This document shows positions 1 through 8,635 of a DNA stretch of 64,000 nucleotides, one piece after another. Under the pieces are notes generated by a model. It saw only the letters and a program-made list of their open reading frames with translations. It was not told the DNA's origin and searched no databases. The translations under genes and the position numbers were made by a program. The DNA is taken from positions 155,054-219,053 of the forward strand of contig NZ_RRYH01000012.1 of the NCBI RefSeq assembly GCF_004010155.1. The letters run 5' to 3'. This stretch comes from Solirhodobacter olei. GTDB lineage: Bacteria > Pseudomonadota > Alphaproteobacteria > Rhodobacterales > Rhodobacteraceae. Position 1 is the stretch's first letter. Each line of letters opens with the position of its first letter.

Positions 1-237
1 CCAGCGCCGGACCTGACGCTGCTCGCACGGCAGAACGACGGCACCTTCCCCTTCCTGAAGGTGTTCCACGTTATCGACGGGCGCACGGGCGTGCGCAGCC
101 ACGGCAACCCGATGCCGGTCTTCGGGCGAAGCTTCGAGGCCGCTCAGGGCGGCGCGGACAATCCCTTTGGCGCGGTGATCGAGGCCCGCGGCAAGGTGAT
201 GTCGATCGCGCTCTACCTCGAGTCGCTGCAACGCTGA
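1..237 (+). CDS. C-terminal fragment of a probable c-type cytochrome
   Basis: The window opens inside a reading frame that runs 78 residues to a TGA at 235-237. The visible part contains APDLTLLARQNDGTFPF, a short HVIDG segment and NPMPVFG, where the methionine is placed like the distal haem ligand of small class I cytochromes. The CXXCH haem-binding site would lie upstream of the window, so the assignment is an inference from the tail only. No start or promoter can be seen. A different periplasmic protein with a similar tail cannot be excluded. Confidence 0.45.
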   Translation, partial: PAPDLTLLARQNDGTFPFLKVFHVIDGRTGVRSHGNPMPVFGRSFEAAQGGADNPFGAVIEARGKVMSIALYLESLQR

Positions 238-298
238 TGCCGCTTGGCGGAGGGCCGGTCCGGGCCTAGAACGGCGCCTTGAACAACCCGAGGCGCCC

Positions 299-913
299 AT
301 GCATCCCAATCCCGCCTTCCGCCAAACCCCGTCCGGCCAGAACCTCGCCTTCGCGCGGGCCCGCAGCTTCGGGATGCTGGCGGTGAACGCCGCCGACGGG
401 CCGCTTCTGTCGCATATCCCGTTCCAGCTGGCCGAGGACTGCCTGAGCCTGGATCTGCATCTCGTCCGCTCCAACCCGATCAGCCGCACCCTCGCCACGC
501 CGCAGCCCGCGGTGATCGCCGTCACCGGGCCGGAGGGCTACATCTCGCCCGACTGGTACGGGATGGAGGACCAGGTCCCGACCTGGAACTACGTCGCCGT
601 CCACCTGCGCGGCACGCTCTCGCTTCTGCCCGAGGACGAGATGCACGGCCTGCTCGACCGGCTCTCGGCTCAGTTCGAGGGGCGGCTTGCGCCGAAGACG
701 CCCTGGACCTCGGCCAAGATGTCCACGGGCGCGATGGAGCGTATGATGCGGATGATCGTCCCCTGCCGCATGGTGGTAGAGGACGTGCAGGGCACCTGGA
801 AGCTGTCGCAGAACAAGCCCGACGCCGCCCGCCTCGGCGCGGCCGATGGGGTCGATGCGGCTGGGCAGGCGCCTGAAGCCGCCGCCCTCGCAAGGCTGAT
901 GCGCGAGGTCTGA
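299..913 (+). CDS. FMN-binding negative transcriptional regulator, PaiB family
   Basis: The 204-residue product has the PaiB/FMN-binding split-barrel layout. YISPDWYG (residues 81-88) and PTWNYVAVH (94-102) are the family's most recognisable blocks, and the C-terminal section keeps the KLSQNK element. Bacillus PaiB is described as a negative regulator of sporulation and protease genes; in proteobacteria the role is mostly unknown, and a flavin-linked oxidoreductase activity is equally possible. The start is supported by a GAGG sequence about 5 bases before the ATG. It stands alone, 61 bases after the preceding frame and upstream of an intergenic repeat. Confidence 0.85.
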   Translation: MHPNPAFRQTPSGQNLAFARARSFGMLAVNAADGPLLSHIPFQLAEDCLSLDLHLVRSNPISRTLATPQPAVIAVTGPEGYISPDWYGMEDQVPTWNYVAVHLRGTLSLLPEDEMHGLLDRLSAQFEGRLAPKTPWTSAKMSTGAMERMMRMIVPCRMVVEDVQGTWKLSQNKPDAARLGAADGVDAAGQAPEAAALARLMREV

Positions 914-930
914 GCGCCCTTACCATGAAG

Positions 931-1049
931 AGGGCCAGCGCCCGTCCCGGGGTGGACGGTGGCCCGGCGCCGCTACGCGACGCTGTTTTGGGCCGGGCCG
1001 TGGGAGAGGCTTCCTCCAAGCCCCTTAGGGTGCGCATTCATTGCGCACC
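931..1049 (+). repeat. Intergenic repeat, copy A
   Basis: This copy starts with GGGCCAGCGCCCGTCC, continues through a diverged form of the core GGCCCGGCGGGCTACGCCC (here from 961), and ends with the 21-bp palindrome at 1029-1049 (GGTGCGCA, 5-base centre TTCAT, TGCGCACC). The same order of parts recurs at 4770-4904 and, inverted, at 24038-24137. It lies between two plus-strand genes and codes for nothing convincing. Confidence 0.8.
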
Positions 1050-1118
1050 GCCCCGCCCCATGGACAGCCGCACGGCCGCGCCCTACCTTCCCGGCGCCGC
1101 CAGCCGAAAGGATCCGCC

Positions 1119-1724
1119 ATGCGCCTCCATTCCAACCCCGCCTCTCCCTTCGTCCGCAAGGTCCTCGTCCTGCTGAAGGAGACCGGGCAGGAGGCCGACG
1201 TTACCCTCGTTCCCGCTGCCGGCCATGCCGTCGCCCCGGGCACCATGCCGGTCGCCCAGAACCCGCTCGGCAAGATCCCGACGCTGGAACGCGACTCGGG
1301 TCCCGCGCTCTACGACAGCCGGGTGATCTGCCGCTTCCTGGACGACCGGGCCGGCGGAAAGCTCTATCCCGCGGCGCCGCGCCTCTGGGACACTTTGACG
1401 CTGGAGGCCACCGCTGACGGCATCATGGATGCCGCCGTGCTGATGCGCTACGAAACCACCGTGCGCCCGGAGGCCGCGCAGTTCGCGCCCTGGATCGAGG
1501 GGCAGTGGGAAAAGATCGCCCGCGCCCTCGACACGATCGAGGCGCGCTGGATGAGCCACCTCTCAGGCCCAATGGATATGGGCCAGATCGCCGTCGCCTG
1601 CGCGCTCGGCTATCTGGATCTGCGCCATCCCGGGCGCGACTGGCGCGCGCCCCGGCCCGCGCTCTCGGCCTGGTACGCGGCGATACTGACCCGCCCCAGC
1701 CTGGCCGAAACCATCCCTGCCTGA
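1119..1724 (+). CDS. Glutathione S-transferase family protein
   Basis: A 201-residue cytosolic protein with an N-terminal thioredoxin-like domain and an all-helical C-terminal domain. Ser9 in NPASPFVRKV sits at the position of the catalytic serine or cysteine that activates glutathione. NPLGKIP (48-54) carries the cis-proline loop, and the DSR triplet near residue 66 is at the usual glutathione gamma-glutamyl contact. I chose the ATG at 1119 because the domain begins there; the open frame continues upstream without similarity. The substrate cannot be predicted. A second, different GST lies at 11593. Confidence 0.9.
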   Translation: MRLHSNPASPFVRKVLVLLKETGQEADVTLVPAAGHAVAPGTMPVAQNPLGKIPTLERDSGPALYDSRVICRFLDDRAGGKLYPAAPRLWDTLTLEATADGIMDAAVLMRYETTVRPEAAQFAPWIEGQWEKIARALDTIEARWMSHLSGPMDMGQIAVACALGYLDLRHPGRDWRAPRPALSAWYAAILTRPSLAETIPA

Positions 1725-1780
1725 GCCGCCCCCGCGCCCTCTCCGCCGCCCGTCCCGGCGCCCTGCCCCGTTCCCGAAGC

Positions 1781-1809
1781 TTGCGAAAAGCCCCGGGGCG
1801 CGGCAAATT
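1781..1809 (+). promoter_or_regulatory. Candidate promoter of the petABC operon
   Basis: TTGCGA at 1781-1786 is followed after 17 bases by CAAATT at 1804-1809. The -35 is reasonable and the -10 is weak (three matches to TATAAT). It lies about 140 bases before petA in the only sizeable gap upstream of the operon, so a promoter is expected here, but the exact hexamers are uncertain. Confidence 0.35.
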
Positions 1810-1950
1810 CGCCCAGTAATCCGTGCCACTGCGCCGGATTGTCCGCTGGACGGACGTATGGGAGGGCGCTAACAAGCCTGTGAGGACGGCGGAAAACCGC
1901 CGCGGTCTAAGCATTGGGCCGGCATCCCGGCCTGGGAAGGGAGAAGCCAC

Positions 1951-2514
1951 GTGTCTCACGCAGAAGAACCTAGGGCAACTCGAAGAGACTTTCTGTATTA
2001 CGCGACCGCCGGTGTTGGCGCCGTGGCCGCCGGCGCCGCAGCCTGGCCGCTGATCGACCAGATGAACCCTTCCGCCGATGTCGCGGCCCTGGCCTCCGTC
2101 GATGTCGACATCTCGAACGTCCAGGAAGGCACGCAGATCACCGTCAAATGGCTCGGCAAGCCGATCTTCATCCGCCACCGCACGGCAAAGGAGATCAAGG
2201 AAGCCCGCGCCGTCAAGATCAGCGACCTGCCCGATCCGAAGGCCGAGAACTCCAACCTCCCCGACGGCGCCCAGGCGACCGACGAGAACCGCGTCCTCGA
2301 CAAGGAGGGCAAGTGGCTCGTCATGATCGGCATCTGCACCCACCTGGGCTGCGTGCCGCTCGGCAACAACGCCGGCGAGTACGACGGCTGGTTCTGCCCC
2401 TGCCACGGATCGCAATACGACACCGCCGGCCGTATCCGCAAAGGCCCGGCGCCGCGCAACCTGCAAATTCCGGTCGCGAAGTTCACCGACCCGAAAACCG
2501 TTAAGCTCGGCTAA
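1951..2514 (+). CDS. petA: Ubiquinol-cytochrome c reductase Rieske iron-sulfur subunit
   Basis: The Rieske subunit accepts the first electron from ubiquinol in the cytochrome bc1 complex and passes it to cytochrome c1 at the periplasmic face. The 187-residue protein has an N-terminal twin-arginine segment (R11, R12 in TRRDFLYY) followed by one membrane anchor (about 17-35). The 2Fe-2S ligands are in CTHLGC (129-134) and CPCHGS (149-154), i.e. Cys129, His131, Cys149, His152, with the structural disulfide pair Cys134/Cys151. Translation starts at GTG 1951, preceded by AAGGGAGA. It is the first gene of petABC (also called fbcFBC), 11 bases before petB. Confidence 0.98.
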   Translation: MSHAEEPRATRRDFLYYATAGVGAVAAGAAAWPLIDQMNPSADVAALASVDVDISNVQEGTQITVKWLGKPIFIRHRTAKEIKEARAVKISDLPDPKAENSNLPDGAQATDENRVLDKEGKWLVMIGICTHLGCVPLGNNAGEYDGWFCPCHGSQYDTAGRIRKGPAPRNLQIPVAKFTDPKTVKLG

Positions 2515-2525
2515 GGGAGAGAGAG

Positions 2526-3854
2526 ATGGCCGGAATTCCCCACGACCACTACGAGCCGAAGTCGGGCATCGAGAAGTGGCTGCACGAACGCCTGAAGATC
2601 GTCAGCCTGGTCTATGACACGCTTATGATCCCGACCCCGAAGAACCTGAACTGGTGGTGGATCTGGGGCATCGTGCTCGCCTTCTGCCTCGGGCTGCAGA
2701 TCATCACCGGGATCATCCTGGCGATGCATTACACGCCGAACACCAGCATGGCATTCTCCTCGGTCGAGCACATCATGCGCGACGTGAACGGCGGCTACTT
2801 CATCCGCTATCTGCACATGAACGGCGCCACGCTGTTCTTCCTCGCCGTCTACATCCACATCTTCCGCGGCCTGTTCTACGGCTCCTACAAGGCCCCGCGC
2901 GAGGTGACCTGGATCGTCGGCATGCTGATCTATCTGCTGATGATGGCCACGGCCTTCATGGGCTACGTGTTGCCCTGGGGCCAGATGTCCTACTGGGGCG
3001 CGACCGTCATCACCGGCCTTTTCGGCGCCATCCCCGGCATCGGCCCGCATATCCAGACCTGGCTCCTCGGCGGGCCGTCGGTCTCGAACGCGACGCTGAA
3101 CCGCTTCTTCTCGCTGCACTACCTGCTGCCCTTCATCATCGCAGGGCTCGTGATCGTGCATATCTGGGCCTTCCACTCGACCGGCAACAACAACCCCACC
3201 GGGGTCGAGGTGCGGCGCGGCTCGAAGGAAGAGGCGGAGAAGGACACCCTGCCCTTCTGGCCCTATTTCGTGCTGAAGGACCTCTTCGCGCTGGGCATCG
3301 TGGTGACGATCTTCTTCGCCATCGTCGGTTTCATGCCGAACTACTTCGGCTCGCCCGACAACTACATCATGGCGGATTCGCTGAAGACCCCGCCCTCGAT
3401 CGAGCCGGAATGGTACTTCCTGCCCTTCTACGCGATCCTGCGCGCCTTCACCCAGGACGTCTGGGTGGTGCAGCTCGCCCATTGGGTGACCTTCGGCATC
3501 GTCGACGCGAAGTTCTTCGGCGTTCTGGCCATGTTCGGCGCCATCGCGGTGCTGGCGCTGGTTCCTTGGCTCGACACCTCCACCGTCCGCTCCGGCCGCT
3601 TCCGGCCCAGCTTCAAGTGGTGGTTCCGGCTGCTGGTGGTCGACTTCCTGGTTCTGATGTGGTGCGGCTCGCAATTCCCGACCGCGCTGATCGGCTGGAT
3701 CTCCCTGATCGCCGCAACCTACTGGTTCGCCTATTTCCTCGTGATCCTGCCGCTTCTCGGCGTGCTGGAGCGTCCGCTGCCAACGCCGGCAACGATCGAG
3801 GAGGACTTCAACGCCCACTACGGGACGGGCGGCGCAGCCCATCCGGCCGAGTGA
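2526..3854 (+). CDS. petB: Cytochrome b subunit of the bc1 complex
   Basis: This 442-residue, multi-pass membrane protein carries the two b haems and forms the Qo and Qi quinone sites. The Qo-site PEWY motif is at residues 294-297, and the haem-ligand histidines are in the expected helices (for example the segment around the YIHIFRG block). Length fits unfused alphaproteobacterial cytochrome b. GGGAGAGAGAG immediately before the ATG provides ribosome binding. petC follows after 17 bases, so the two are separate polypeptides rather than the fused b/c1 found in Bradyrhizobium. Confidence 0.98.
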   Translation: MAGIPHDHYEPKSGIEKWLHERLKIVSLVYDTLMIPTPKNLNWWWIWGIVLAFCLGLQIITGIILAMHYTPNTSMAFSSVEHIMRDVNGGYFIRYLHMNGATLFFLAVYIHIFRGLFYGSYKAPREVTWIVGMLIYLLMMATAFMGYVLPWGQMSYWGATVITGLFGAIPGIGPHIQTWLLGGPSVSNATLNRFFSLHYLLPFIIAGLVIVHIWAFHSTGNNNPTGVEVRRGSKEEAEKDTLPFWPYFVLKDLFALGIVVTIFFAIVGFMPNYFGSPDNYIMADSLKTPPSIEPEWYFLPFYAILRAFTQDVWVVQLAHWVTFGIVDAKFFGVLAMFGAIAVLALVPWLDTSTVRSGRFRPSFKWWFRLLVVDFLVLMWCGSQFPTALIGWISLIAATYWFAYFLVILPLLGVLERPLPTPATIEEDFNAHYGTGGAAHPAE

Positions 3855-3871
3855 GAGAAAGGACCGCGAAG

Positions 3872-4696
3872 ATGATCCGGAAACTGACGCTCTCGGCCAT
3901 TGCCGCCACCGCCCTCCTGATGGCGGGCATGGCGCAGGCGCAGGAGGCGGCGACGCCTGCCATCCCCGACGTGCCCTTCTCCTTCGACGGGCCCTTCGGC
4001 ACCTACGACCAGCACCAGCTGCAGCGCGGCCTGCAGGTCTATACCGAGGTCTGCTCGGCCTGCCACGGCCTCGACCTGGTGGCGATGCGCACGCTGGGCG
4101 ACCCCGGCGGCCCGCATCTGAGCCAGGACCAGGTGAAGGCCTATGCCGCCGCCTTCCCGGTGAACGACACCGCCTCGAACCCGCAGTTCCTCGACAGCTC
4201 GGGCAACCCGCGCAAGCTGATCCCCTCGGATCACTTCCCCTCGAACAACTCGATGGGCGCGCCGGACCTCTCGGTGATGGCGAAGGCGCGGGCGGCGTTC
4301 CACGGCCCCTACAAGCTGGGGATCAACCAGCTGATCCACGGCATCGGCGGGCCGCAGTACATCGTGGCGCTGCTGACGGGCTTCACCGACAAGACCAAGA
4401 ACCTGGCCGGCTCCACCGTCTACCAGAACCACATCTTCCCCGGCGGCTGGATCCGCATGCCGCCGCCGCTGGCGGCCGGGCAGGTGACCTTCGCCGACGG
4501 CTCGCCCAACGACCTGAAGAGCGAGGCCGAGGATGTCGCGGCCTTCCTGATGTGGGCCGCCGAGCCGCATATGGACGCGCGCAAGCACGCGGGCTTTGAC
4601 GCAGTCTTCCTGCTGGTGATCCTGACCTCGCTTCTTTACCTCACCAACAAGCGGATCTGGGCCGATGTGAAGGGCAAGAAGAAGGCCGACGCCTGA
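3872..4696 (+). CDS. petC: Cytochrome c1 of the bc1 complex
   Basis: The product has 274 residues, with a Sec signal peptide ending near AQAQ (about residue 24). CSACH (Cys61, Cys64, His65) is the covalent haem site, and Met196 in WIRMPPPLA is the probable sixth ligand. A single C-terminal membrane helix anchors it (VFLLVILTSLLYLT). It receives electrons from the Rieske protein and reduces soluble cytochrome c. The ATG at 3872 is preceded by GAGAGAAAGGA. It is the last gene of the operon, closed by a strong terminator. Confidence 0.98.
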   Translation: MIRKLTLSAIAATALLMAGMAQAQEAATPAIPDVPFSFDGPFGTYDQHQLQRGLQVYTEVCSACHGLDLVAMRTLGDPGGPHLSQDQVKAYAAAFPVNDTASNPQFLDSSGNPRKLIPSDHFPSNNSMGAPDLSVMAKARAAFHGPYKLGINQLIHGIGGPQYIVALLTGFTDKTKNLAGSTVYQNHIFPGGWIRMPPPLAAGQVTFADGSPNDLKSEAEDVAAFLMWAAEPHMDARKHAGFDAVFLLVILTSLLYLTNKRIWADVKGKKKADA

Positions 4697-4721
4697 GGCA
4701 ACGCCCGCCCGAGACACCGAA

Positions 4722-4748
4722 GCGCGCCCCACCCGGGGCGCGTTTTCA
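4722..4748 (+). terminator. Rho-independent terminator of petABC
   Basis: CGCGCCCC (4723-4730) pairs perfectly with GGGGCGCG (4735-4742) across a four-base loop, and is followed by TTTTCATTT. It lies 26 bases after the petC stop. Confidence 0.9.
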
Positions 4749-4769
4749 TTTGGGGCTCCATCCCGGAGG

Positions 4770-4904
4770 AGGGCCAGCGCCCGTCCGCCCCCAAGGGCGG
4801 GCGCTGGCCCGGCGGGCTACGCCCGCTGTTTCGGGCCGAAGGTGAGTATTCGGGCCAAGGAAAAGGGGGCGCCATGGCCGTAGGGTGCGCATTCATTGCG
4901 CACC
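4770..4904 (+). repeat. Intergenic repeat, copy B (best preserved)
   Basis: The copy begins with GAGGGCCAGCGCCCGTCC, contains an inverted repeat around GGGCGGGCGCTGGCCC, then the core at 4806-4837 (GGCCCGGCGGGCTACGCCC followed by GCTGTTTCGGGCC, itself partly self-complementary), and ends in the palindrome GGTGCGCA-TTCAT-TGCGCACC at 4884-4904. It fills the space between the convergent petC and thiQ. Confidence 0.85.
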
Positions 4905-4910
4905 AAGCCC

Positions 4911-5606
4911 TCACGCCCCCAGATACTCCGCCAGCGCCTTCGGCGGATCGGCGAAGAGCGCCGCCGTCGGCACCGGCGCCTCCGCCCGGCCCTCCGCCAC
5001 CAGAATCGTCAGATCGGCGATCCGCTCGGCATCGCGCGGATCATGGGTGACGATCAGCAGGGTCGATCCCGTCTCCGCCGTGATCTCTGCCACCAGGTCC
5101 AGCATCTCCGCCCTCAGCGCGGGCCCGAGCGCCGCGAAGGGCTCGTCGAGCAGAAGGATCGGCCGCGCCCGCAGAAGCGCGCGGGCCAGCGCCACCCGGC
5201 TCTGCTGCCCGCCCGACAGCGCGGCGGGCCGGCGGTCGCCCAACCCCTTCAGCCCCACCCTCGCAAGCGCCCCAGCCACGCGGGCCCGCTCCTGCTCGCC
5301 CAGCCGCAGGCCCGGCCTCAGCGCCAGTCCAACGTTCTCCGCCGCCGTCAGATGCGGGAAGAGGTTGTTATCCTGGAAAAGGATCGAAAGCGGCCGCTTC
5401 CCGGGCGCCAGCGGCCCCAGGTCGCCGCCCTTCCACAGCACGCGGCCCGCGGCGACCGGCTGGAACCCCGCGATCGCGGCCAGCAGCGTGGATTTCCCCG
5501 CGCCCGAGGGCCCGATGACAGCCACCCGCGCGCCCTCCGGCACCGTCAGATCGGCCGAGAGCGTGAAGCCCGTCATCTCGATCCTCAGAGTCTCAAGCCT
5601 CAGCAT
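4911..5606 (-). CDS. thiQ: Thiamine ABC transporter, ATP-binding protein
   Basis: The 231-residue ATPase energises thiamine/TPP import. Walker A is GPSGAGKST (32-40), the ABC signature is LSGGQQSR (130-137) and Walker B is LLLDEP (151-156); HDPRDAERIA is the switch region with its histidine. The small size and lack of a C-terminal extension match ThiQ rather than maltose-type ATPases. Its start overlaps the end of thiP by 14 bases. Function is inferred from the thiBPQ order and the upstream TPP riboswitch. Confidence 0.93.
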   Translation of the reverse strand: MLRLETLRIEMTGFTLSADLTVPEGARVAVIGPSGAGKSTLLAAIAGFQPVAAGRVLWKGGDLGPLAPGKRPLSILFQDNNLFPHLTAAENVGLALRPGLRLGEQERARVAGALARVGLKGLGDRRPAALSGGQQSRVALARALLRARPILLLDEPFAALGPALRAEMLDLVAEITAETGSTLLIVTHDPRDAERIADLTILVAEGRAEAPVPTAALFADPPKALAEYLGA

Positions 5607-7149
5607 TCACCCGCCCCCCGCGGTCGAAGATCCAGAACAGCGCCAGGCTCAGGATCAGCAGCAGAAGCGCCGCGCCATCGGCCTCCGCCATCCGGTATGC
5701 CCCCATCAGCCGGTAGATCTCCAGCGGCAGGGTCGCCCCATCGGATCCGGCGAAAAGGGTGATGACGCCCAAATCCCCCATCGACAGCGCCGCCGCCAGC
5801 CCCAGCGTGAAGCCCAGAGGCCGGCGCAGCCGCGGCAGGGTCACCAGCCGCAGCCGCGCCAGCGCCGGCAGATCCAGGCTGTCCGCCAGCCGCCCCTGCG
5901 TCGCCTCGATCTGTTGCAGCGCCGGCAGCAGGGCCCGCATCGCGAAGGGCAGCGCCAGCAGCGCGTTGACCAGCGCCGTCACCGGCAGCGCCAGCGCCGC
6001 CGGGTCGGCCACCGGATCGATCAGGATGAACAGCCCCGTCCCCAGCACCAGAGGCGAGGCGGCAAGCGGCAGCATCCCGGCAAGGTCGAGCCAGCGCCCG
6101 ACCCCGCGGCTCCGCGCCAGGCCCAGCGCCAGCGCCACCACGGCGCAGATCGCGGCCGAGGCCAGCGCTACCGCCAGCGAGCGCAGGGCGGCGGTCCAGA
6201 CCTCTGCCGGCAGCCCCGGCAGCGCCGCCGCGCCGCTGAGGGCCACCGCCAGCAGCGGCAGCACCAGGAACAGCCCCGCAAGGCCGATCGCCACCGCATC
6301 GAGCGCCCGCAGCGCCAAGGCGTCGGCATCCCAGCGCCGCACCGGCCGGTCCAGGCCCGCCAGCGCCGCCTCGGGCAGCGTCAGCTTCAGCGCGACGAGC
6401 GTGGCGATGGCGCAGAGGCCGAACTGCAGCCCGGCCAGCAGCGCCGCGCGGCCCAGGTCGAAATCGAAGCGGAAGGCCTGGTAGATGGACAGTTCGATCG
6501 TCGTCGCCGCCGGCCCGCCACCGAGCGTCAGCGCAATGGCGAAACTGGTGAGGCAGATGAGGAAAATCGCCAGGCACGCCCCCGGCGCCACGGCGCGCAG
6601 CATCGGCCGCTCGATCAGCCGCGCGACCTCCCGGGGCCCGAAACCCAGCGCGGCGGCAAGGCGGAACCGCTCCGCCGGGATTGCCAGCCAGCCCTGCAGG
6701 ATCAGCCGCACCGCCAGCGGCAGGTTGAAAAAGACATTGCCGAGGATCACGCCCCAGAAGCCGTAGATCGTCACTCCCGGCAGCCCCAGAGCGCCGAGCG
6801 CCGCGTTGACCATGCCGCCCCGCCCGAAGATGGCCAGAAGCCCGAGGATGGCGACGATCACCGGCAGGATGAAGGGCGCCCCCATCAGCGCCACCAGCAC
6901 CCCGCGCCCCGGAAAGCTGCGGCGCGCCAGCGCGCGGGCGACCGGCACGGCCAGCGCCACTGACAGGAGCGCCGAAAGCCCCGCCTGCACCAGCGTGAAG
7001 CGCAGAGCGGCCAGATCCGCCGGATCCAGCCGAGCAACCCCCGTGGCATTCGCTGCCACGGCCGCGAGCGTGCCGAGCGTCAGCGCGGCGAGGAGGCCCC
7101 CCGCCGCGCCGCCGGCCACCCGGATCAGCGGCTCAGCGCGTCGCGCCAT
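5593..7149 (-). CDS. thiP: Thiamine ABC transporter, permease
   Basis: A 518-residue inner-membrane protein made of two tandem permease halves, as in other ThiP proteins, each with several hydrophobic helices and an EAA-type cytoplasmic loop (for example around RFRLAAALGFGPREV). It forms the channel for thiamine, TMP and TPP delivered by ThiB. The start at 7149 overlaps the thiB end by 25 bases, which suggests translational coupling. GC content is very high, so many open frames exist on the opposite strand here; they lack homology. Confidence 0.92.
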   Translation of the reverse strand: MARRAEPLIRVAGGAAGGLLAALTLGTLAAVAANATGVARLDPADLAALRFTLVQAGLSALLSVALAVPVARALARRSFPGRGVLVALMGAPFILPVIVAILGLLAIFGRGGMVNAALGALGLPGVTIYGFWGVILGNVFFNLPLAVRLILQGWLAIPAERFRLAAALGFGPREVARLIERPMLRAVAPGACLAIFLICLTSFAIALTLGGGPAATTIELSIYQAFRFDFDLGRAALLAGLQFGLCAIATLVALKLTLPEAALAGLDRPVRRWDADALALRALDAVAIGLAGLFLVLPLLAVALSGAAALPGLPAEVWTAALRSLAVALASAAICAVVALALGLARSRGVGRWLDLAGMLPLAASPLVLGTGLFILIDPVADPAALALPVTALVNALLALPFAMRALLPALQQIEATQGRLADSLDLPALARLRLVTLPRLRRPLGFTLGLAAALSMGDLGVITLFAGSDGATLPLEIYRLMGAYRMAEADGAALLLLILSLALFWIFDRGGRVNAEA

Positions 7150-8108
7150 TCGGCCAGCGCGCTGTCGCGCAGCGCCTTCGCCTTCTCGGGCGCGAGGAAG
7201 AGCGTCTTCGTCGGGTGATATTCATCGAACCCCTTCGGCAGCCCGTCCTTCAGCTTGATCACCGGGTACATCCAGTTCGTCTCCGGGATGATCTTCTGGA
7301 AGGCATCCGTGGTCATGAAGCTCAGAAACTCGTCGGCGAGCTTCTGGTGCTTCGAGCTCTTCAGCTTCGCCGCGACCTCGACCTCCATGTAATTGCCCTT
7401 GGTGAAGAGCGCGGCGCCCTTGGTCGCGTCCTTCTCCTCGATCAGGTGATAGGCGGGCGAGGTGGTGTAGGACAGGACCATGTCGGCCTCGCCCTTGGTG
7501 AACATGCCATAGGCCGCATCCCAACTGGGCGTGACGGTCAGGATGTTGTGCTTCAGGCTTTTCCAGATCTCGCCGGCCTTGTCGCCATAGACATCCTTCA
7601 CCCAGTAGAGCAGGCCCAGGCCGGGCGTGGAGGACCGCGGATCCTCGATCACCACCTTCAGGTTGGTCTTGGCCAGCTCCGGAAAGCTCTTCGGCACGTC
7701 CTTCACCTTGGTCTTGTCATAGACGAAGGCGAACCAGCCGTAGTCGAAGGGCACGAAGACCGGATCGGTCCATTTGATCGGCAGGTCGAGCTTCGGCAGC
7801 GGCCCGTGATCGGCGAAAAGCCCGGTCGCGGCGGCGTCGGCAGTCAGGCTGGTGTCGAGGCCAAGCACGACATCGGCCTTGGTATGCTTGCCCTCCAGCT
7901 TCACGCGAGAGAGCAGCGCCGCCCCGTCACCGGTGGCGACGAAGTTCAGATGGCAGTGGCAGATCGGCTCGAAGGCCTTCTTCACGGCCGGGCCGGGGCC
8001 CCAGCTCGCCACGAAGCTGTCGTAGGTGTAGACGGTGAGCGTCGGGGTCTCGGCCTGGGCAGCAGTGCTCGCCAAGGCAATCAGACCCGCAGCAATCAGA
8101 GCTTTCAT
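7125..8108 (-). CDS. thiB: Thiamine ABC transporter, periplasmic binding protein
   Basis: The 327-residue protein begins with a Sec signal peptide (MKALIAAGLIALASTAAQAE, cleavage after AQA). The mature part has the extracellular solute-binding fold with TLTVYTYDSF at its start and ADVVLGLDTSL in the first lobe, both typical of ThiB. I chose ATG 8108 rather than a start four codons upstream because GGAGG sits exactly 5 bases before it. That ribosome-binding site is also the target of the riboswitch expression platform. Confidence 0.94.
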   Translation of the reverse strand: MKALIAAGLIALASTAAQAETPTLTVYTYDSFVASWGPGPAVKKAFEPICHCHLNFVATGDGAALLSRVKLEGKHTKADVVLGLDTSLTADAAATGLFADHGPLPKLDLPIKWTDPVFVPFDYGWFAFVYDKTKVKDVPKSFPELAKTNLKVVIEDPRSSTPGLGLLYWVKDVYGDKAGEIWKSLKHNILTVTPSWDAAYGMFTKGEADMVLSYTTSPAYHLIEEKDATKGAALFTKGNYMEVEVAAKLKSSKHQKLADEFLSFMTTDAFQKIIPETNWMYPVIKLKDGLPKGFDEYHPTKTLFLAPEKAKALRDSALAEWRDALSR

Positions 8109-8161
8109 ATCGTCCTCCAATGCGACGGGCGGGGTCGGGCTGGAGGCTGATCCTCTACCTT

Positions 8162-8250
8162 CCCTCCGCCGGTCTTAACCGGTTCAGGTTCAACGGGTTC
8201 GCTTGCGCATCTCAGCCCTGGGTCGTCAGACCCCCAGGCACCCCGAGGTG
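8162..8250 (-). promoter_or_regulatory. TPP riboswitch (THI element) controlling thiBPQ
   Basis: Read on the minus strand, the RNA contains the conserved blocks GGGGTGCC, GGCTGAGAT, ACCCGTTGAACCTGAACC and GGTTAAGACCGGCGGAGGG in the order of the TPP aptamer. P1 pairs CCTC near 8246-8249 with GAGGG at 8162-8166. Downstream, CCTCCA (complement of 8141-8146) is complementary to TGGAGG (8114-8119), the thiB ribosome-binding site. It is also complementary to GGAGGG in the 3' strand of P1 (8162-8167). The layout predicts translational shut-off when TPP stabilises P1. Confidence 0.97.
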
Positions 8251-8345
8251 AGGCGGACCATAACGCGAAGCGCGCAGGGCGCAAGGGGGGTGGAGGAGGG
8301 GCTACCACGCTCAGGGCGAGCACCTGCCTCAGTCACCGGCCCCCC

Positions 8346-8545
8346 GGACCCGAAACAGCGGGTGCAGCCCGCCGGGCCAGCGCCCCGCTTCGGGGCCTTA
8401 CGCGGCCCCACCGGGGCCACGGTCCCCCTCCGCACCCCCAAGGCCGGGCGCTTCTTGAACTCACCGCCCCGGCAAACCGAAGGGGTTCTTTACCCCATAA
8501 ACGGACGGACCCCAGCCGCCGCCAGCGCCCACCCGCGGACGGCCA
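8346..8545 (-). repeat. Intergenic repeat, copy D (partial)
   Basis: 8346-8378 is a near copy of the repeat core in reverse orientation (compare 24087-24118), and 8521-8545 carries the CAGCGCCCACCCGCGGACGG end. The 21-bp palindrome is absent. The stretch between the riboswitch and aroC (8251-8635) otherwise shows only GC-rich sequence with no convincing gene; the aroC promoter must lie in it but I cannot place it. Confidence 0.6.
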
Positions 8546-8635
8546 CCGGCCCTCTTCCCCGCGCATCTCCCCCTCCCGCCTTCTCATCCCCGCCCGCCCC
8601 TGCTATGGCTTGCCCGCCGCCGCCTGGAGCCTGCC

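Noticed and set aside
1423..2466. A 347-codon minus-strand open frame over the GST-petA region
   Set aside because: Shadow of petA and the GST gene with repetitive composition and no family resemblance.
2511..3842. A 443-codon open frame opposite petB
   Set aside because: The translation is low-complexity (H, R, D, E, G, Q rich) and mirrors petB codons in high-GC DNA; no ribosome-binding site or domain.
2654..4696. A long plus-strand open frame running through petB into petC, suggesting a fused cytochrome b/c1 as in Bradyrhizobium
   Set aside because: Its first part is out of frame with petB and has no cytochrome features; petC has its own ribosome-binding site, start and signal peptide at 3872.
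4885..6963. A 692-codon plus-strand open frame opposite thiQ and thiP
   Set aside because: The product is dominated by R, Q, P and G; it is the antisense shadow of two clear ABC transporter genes.
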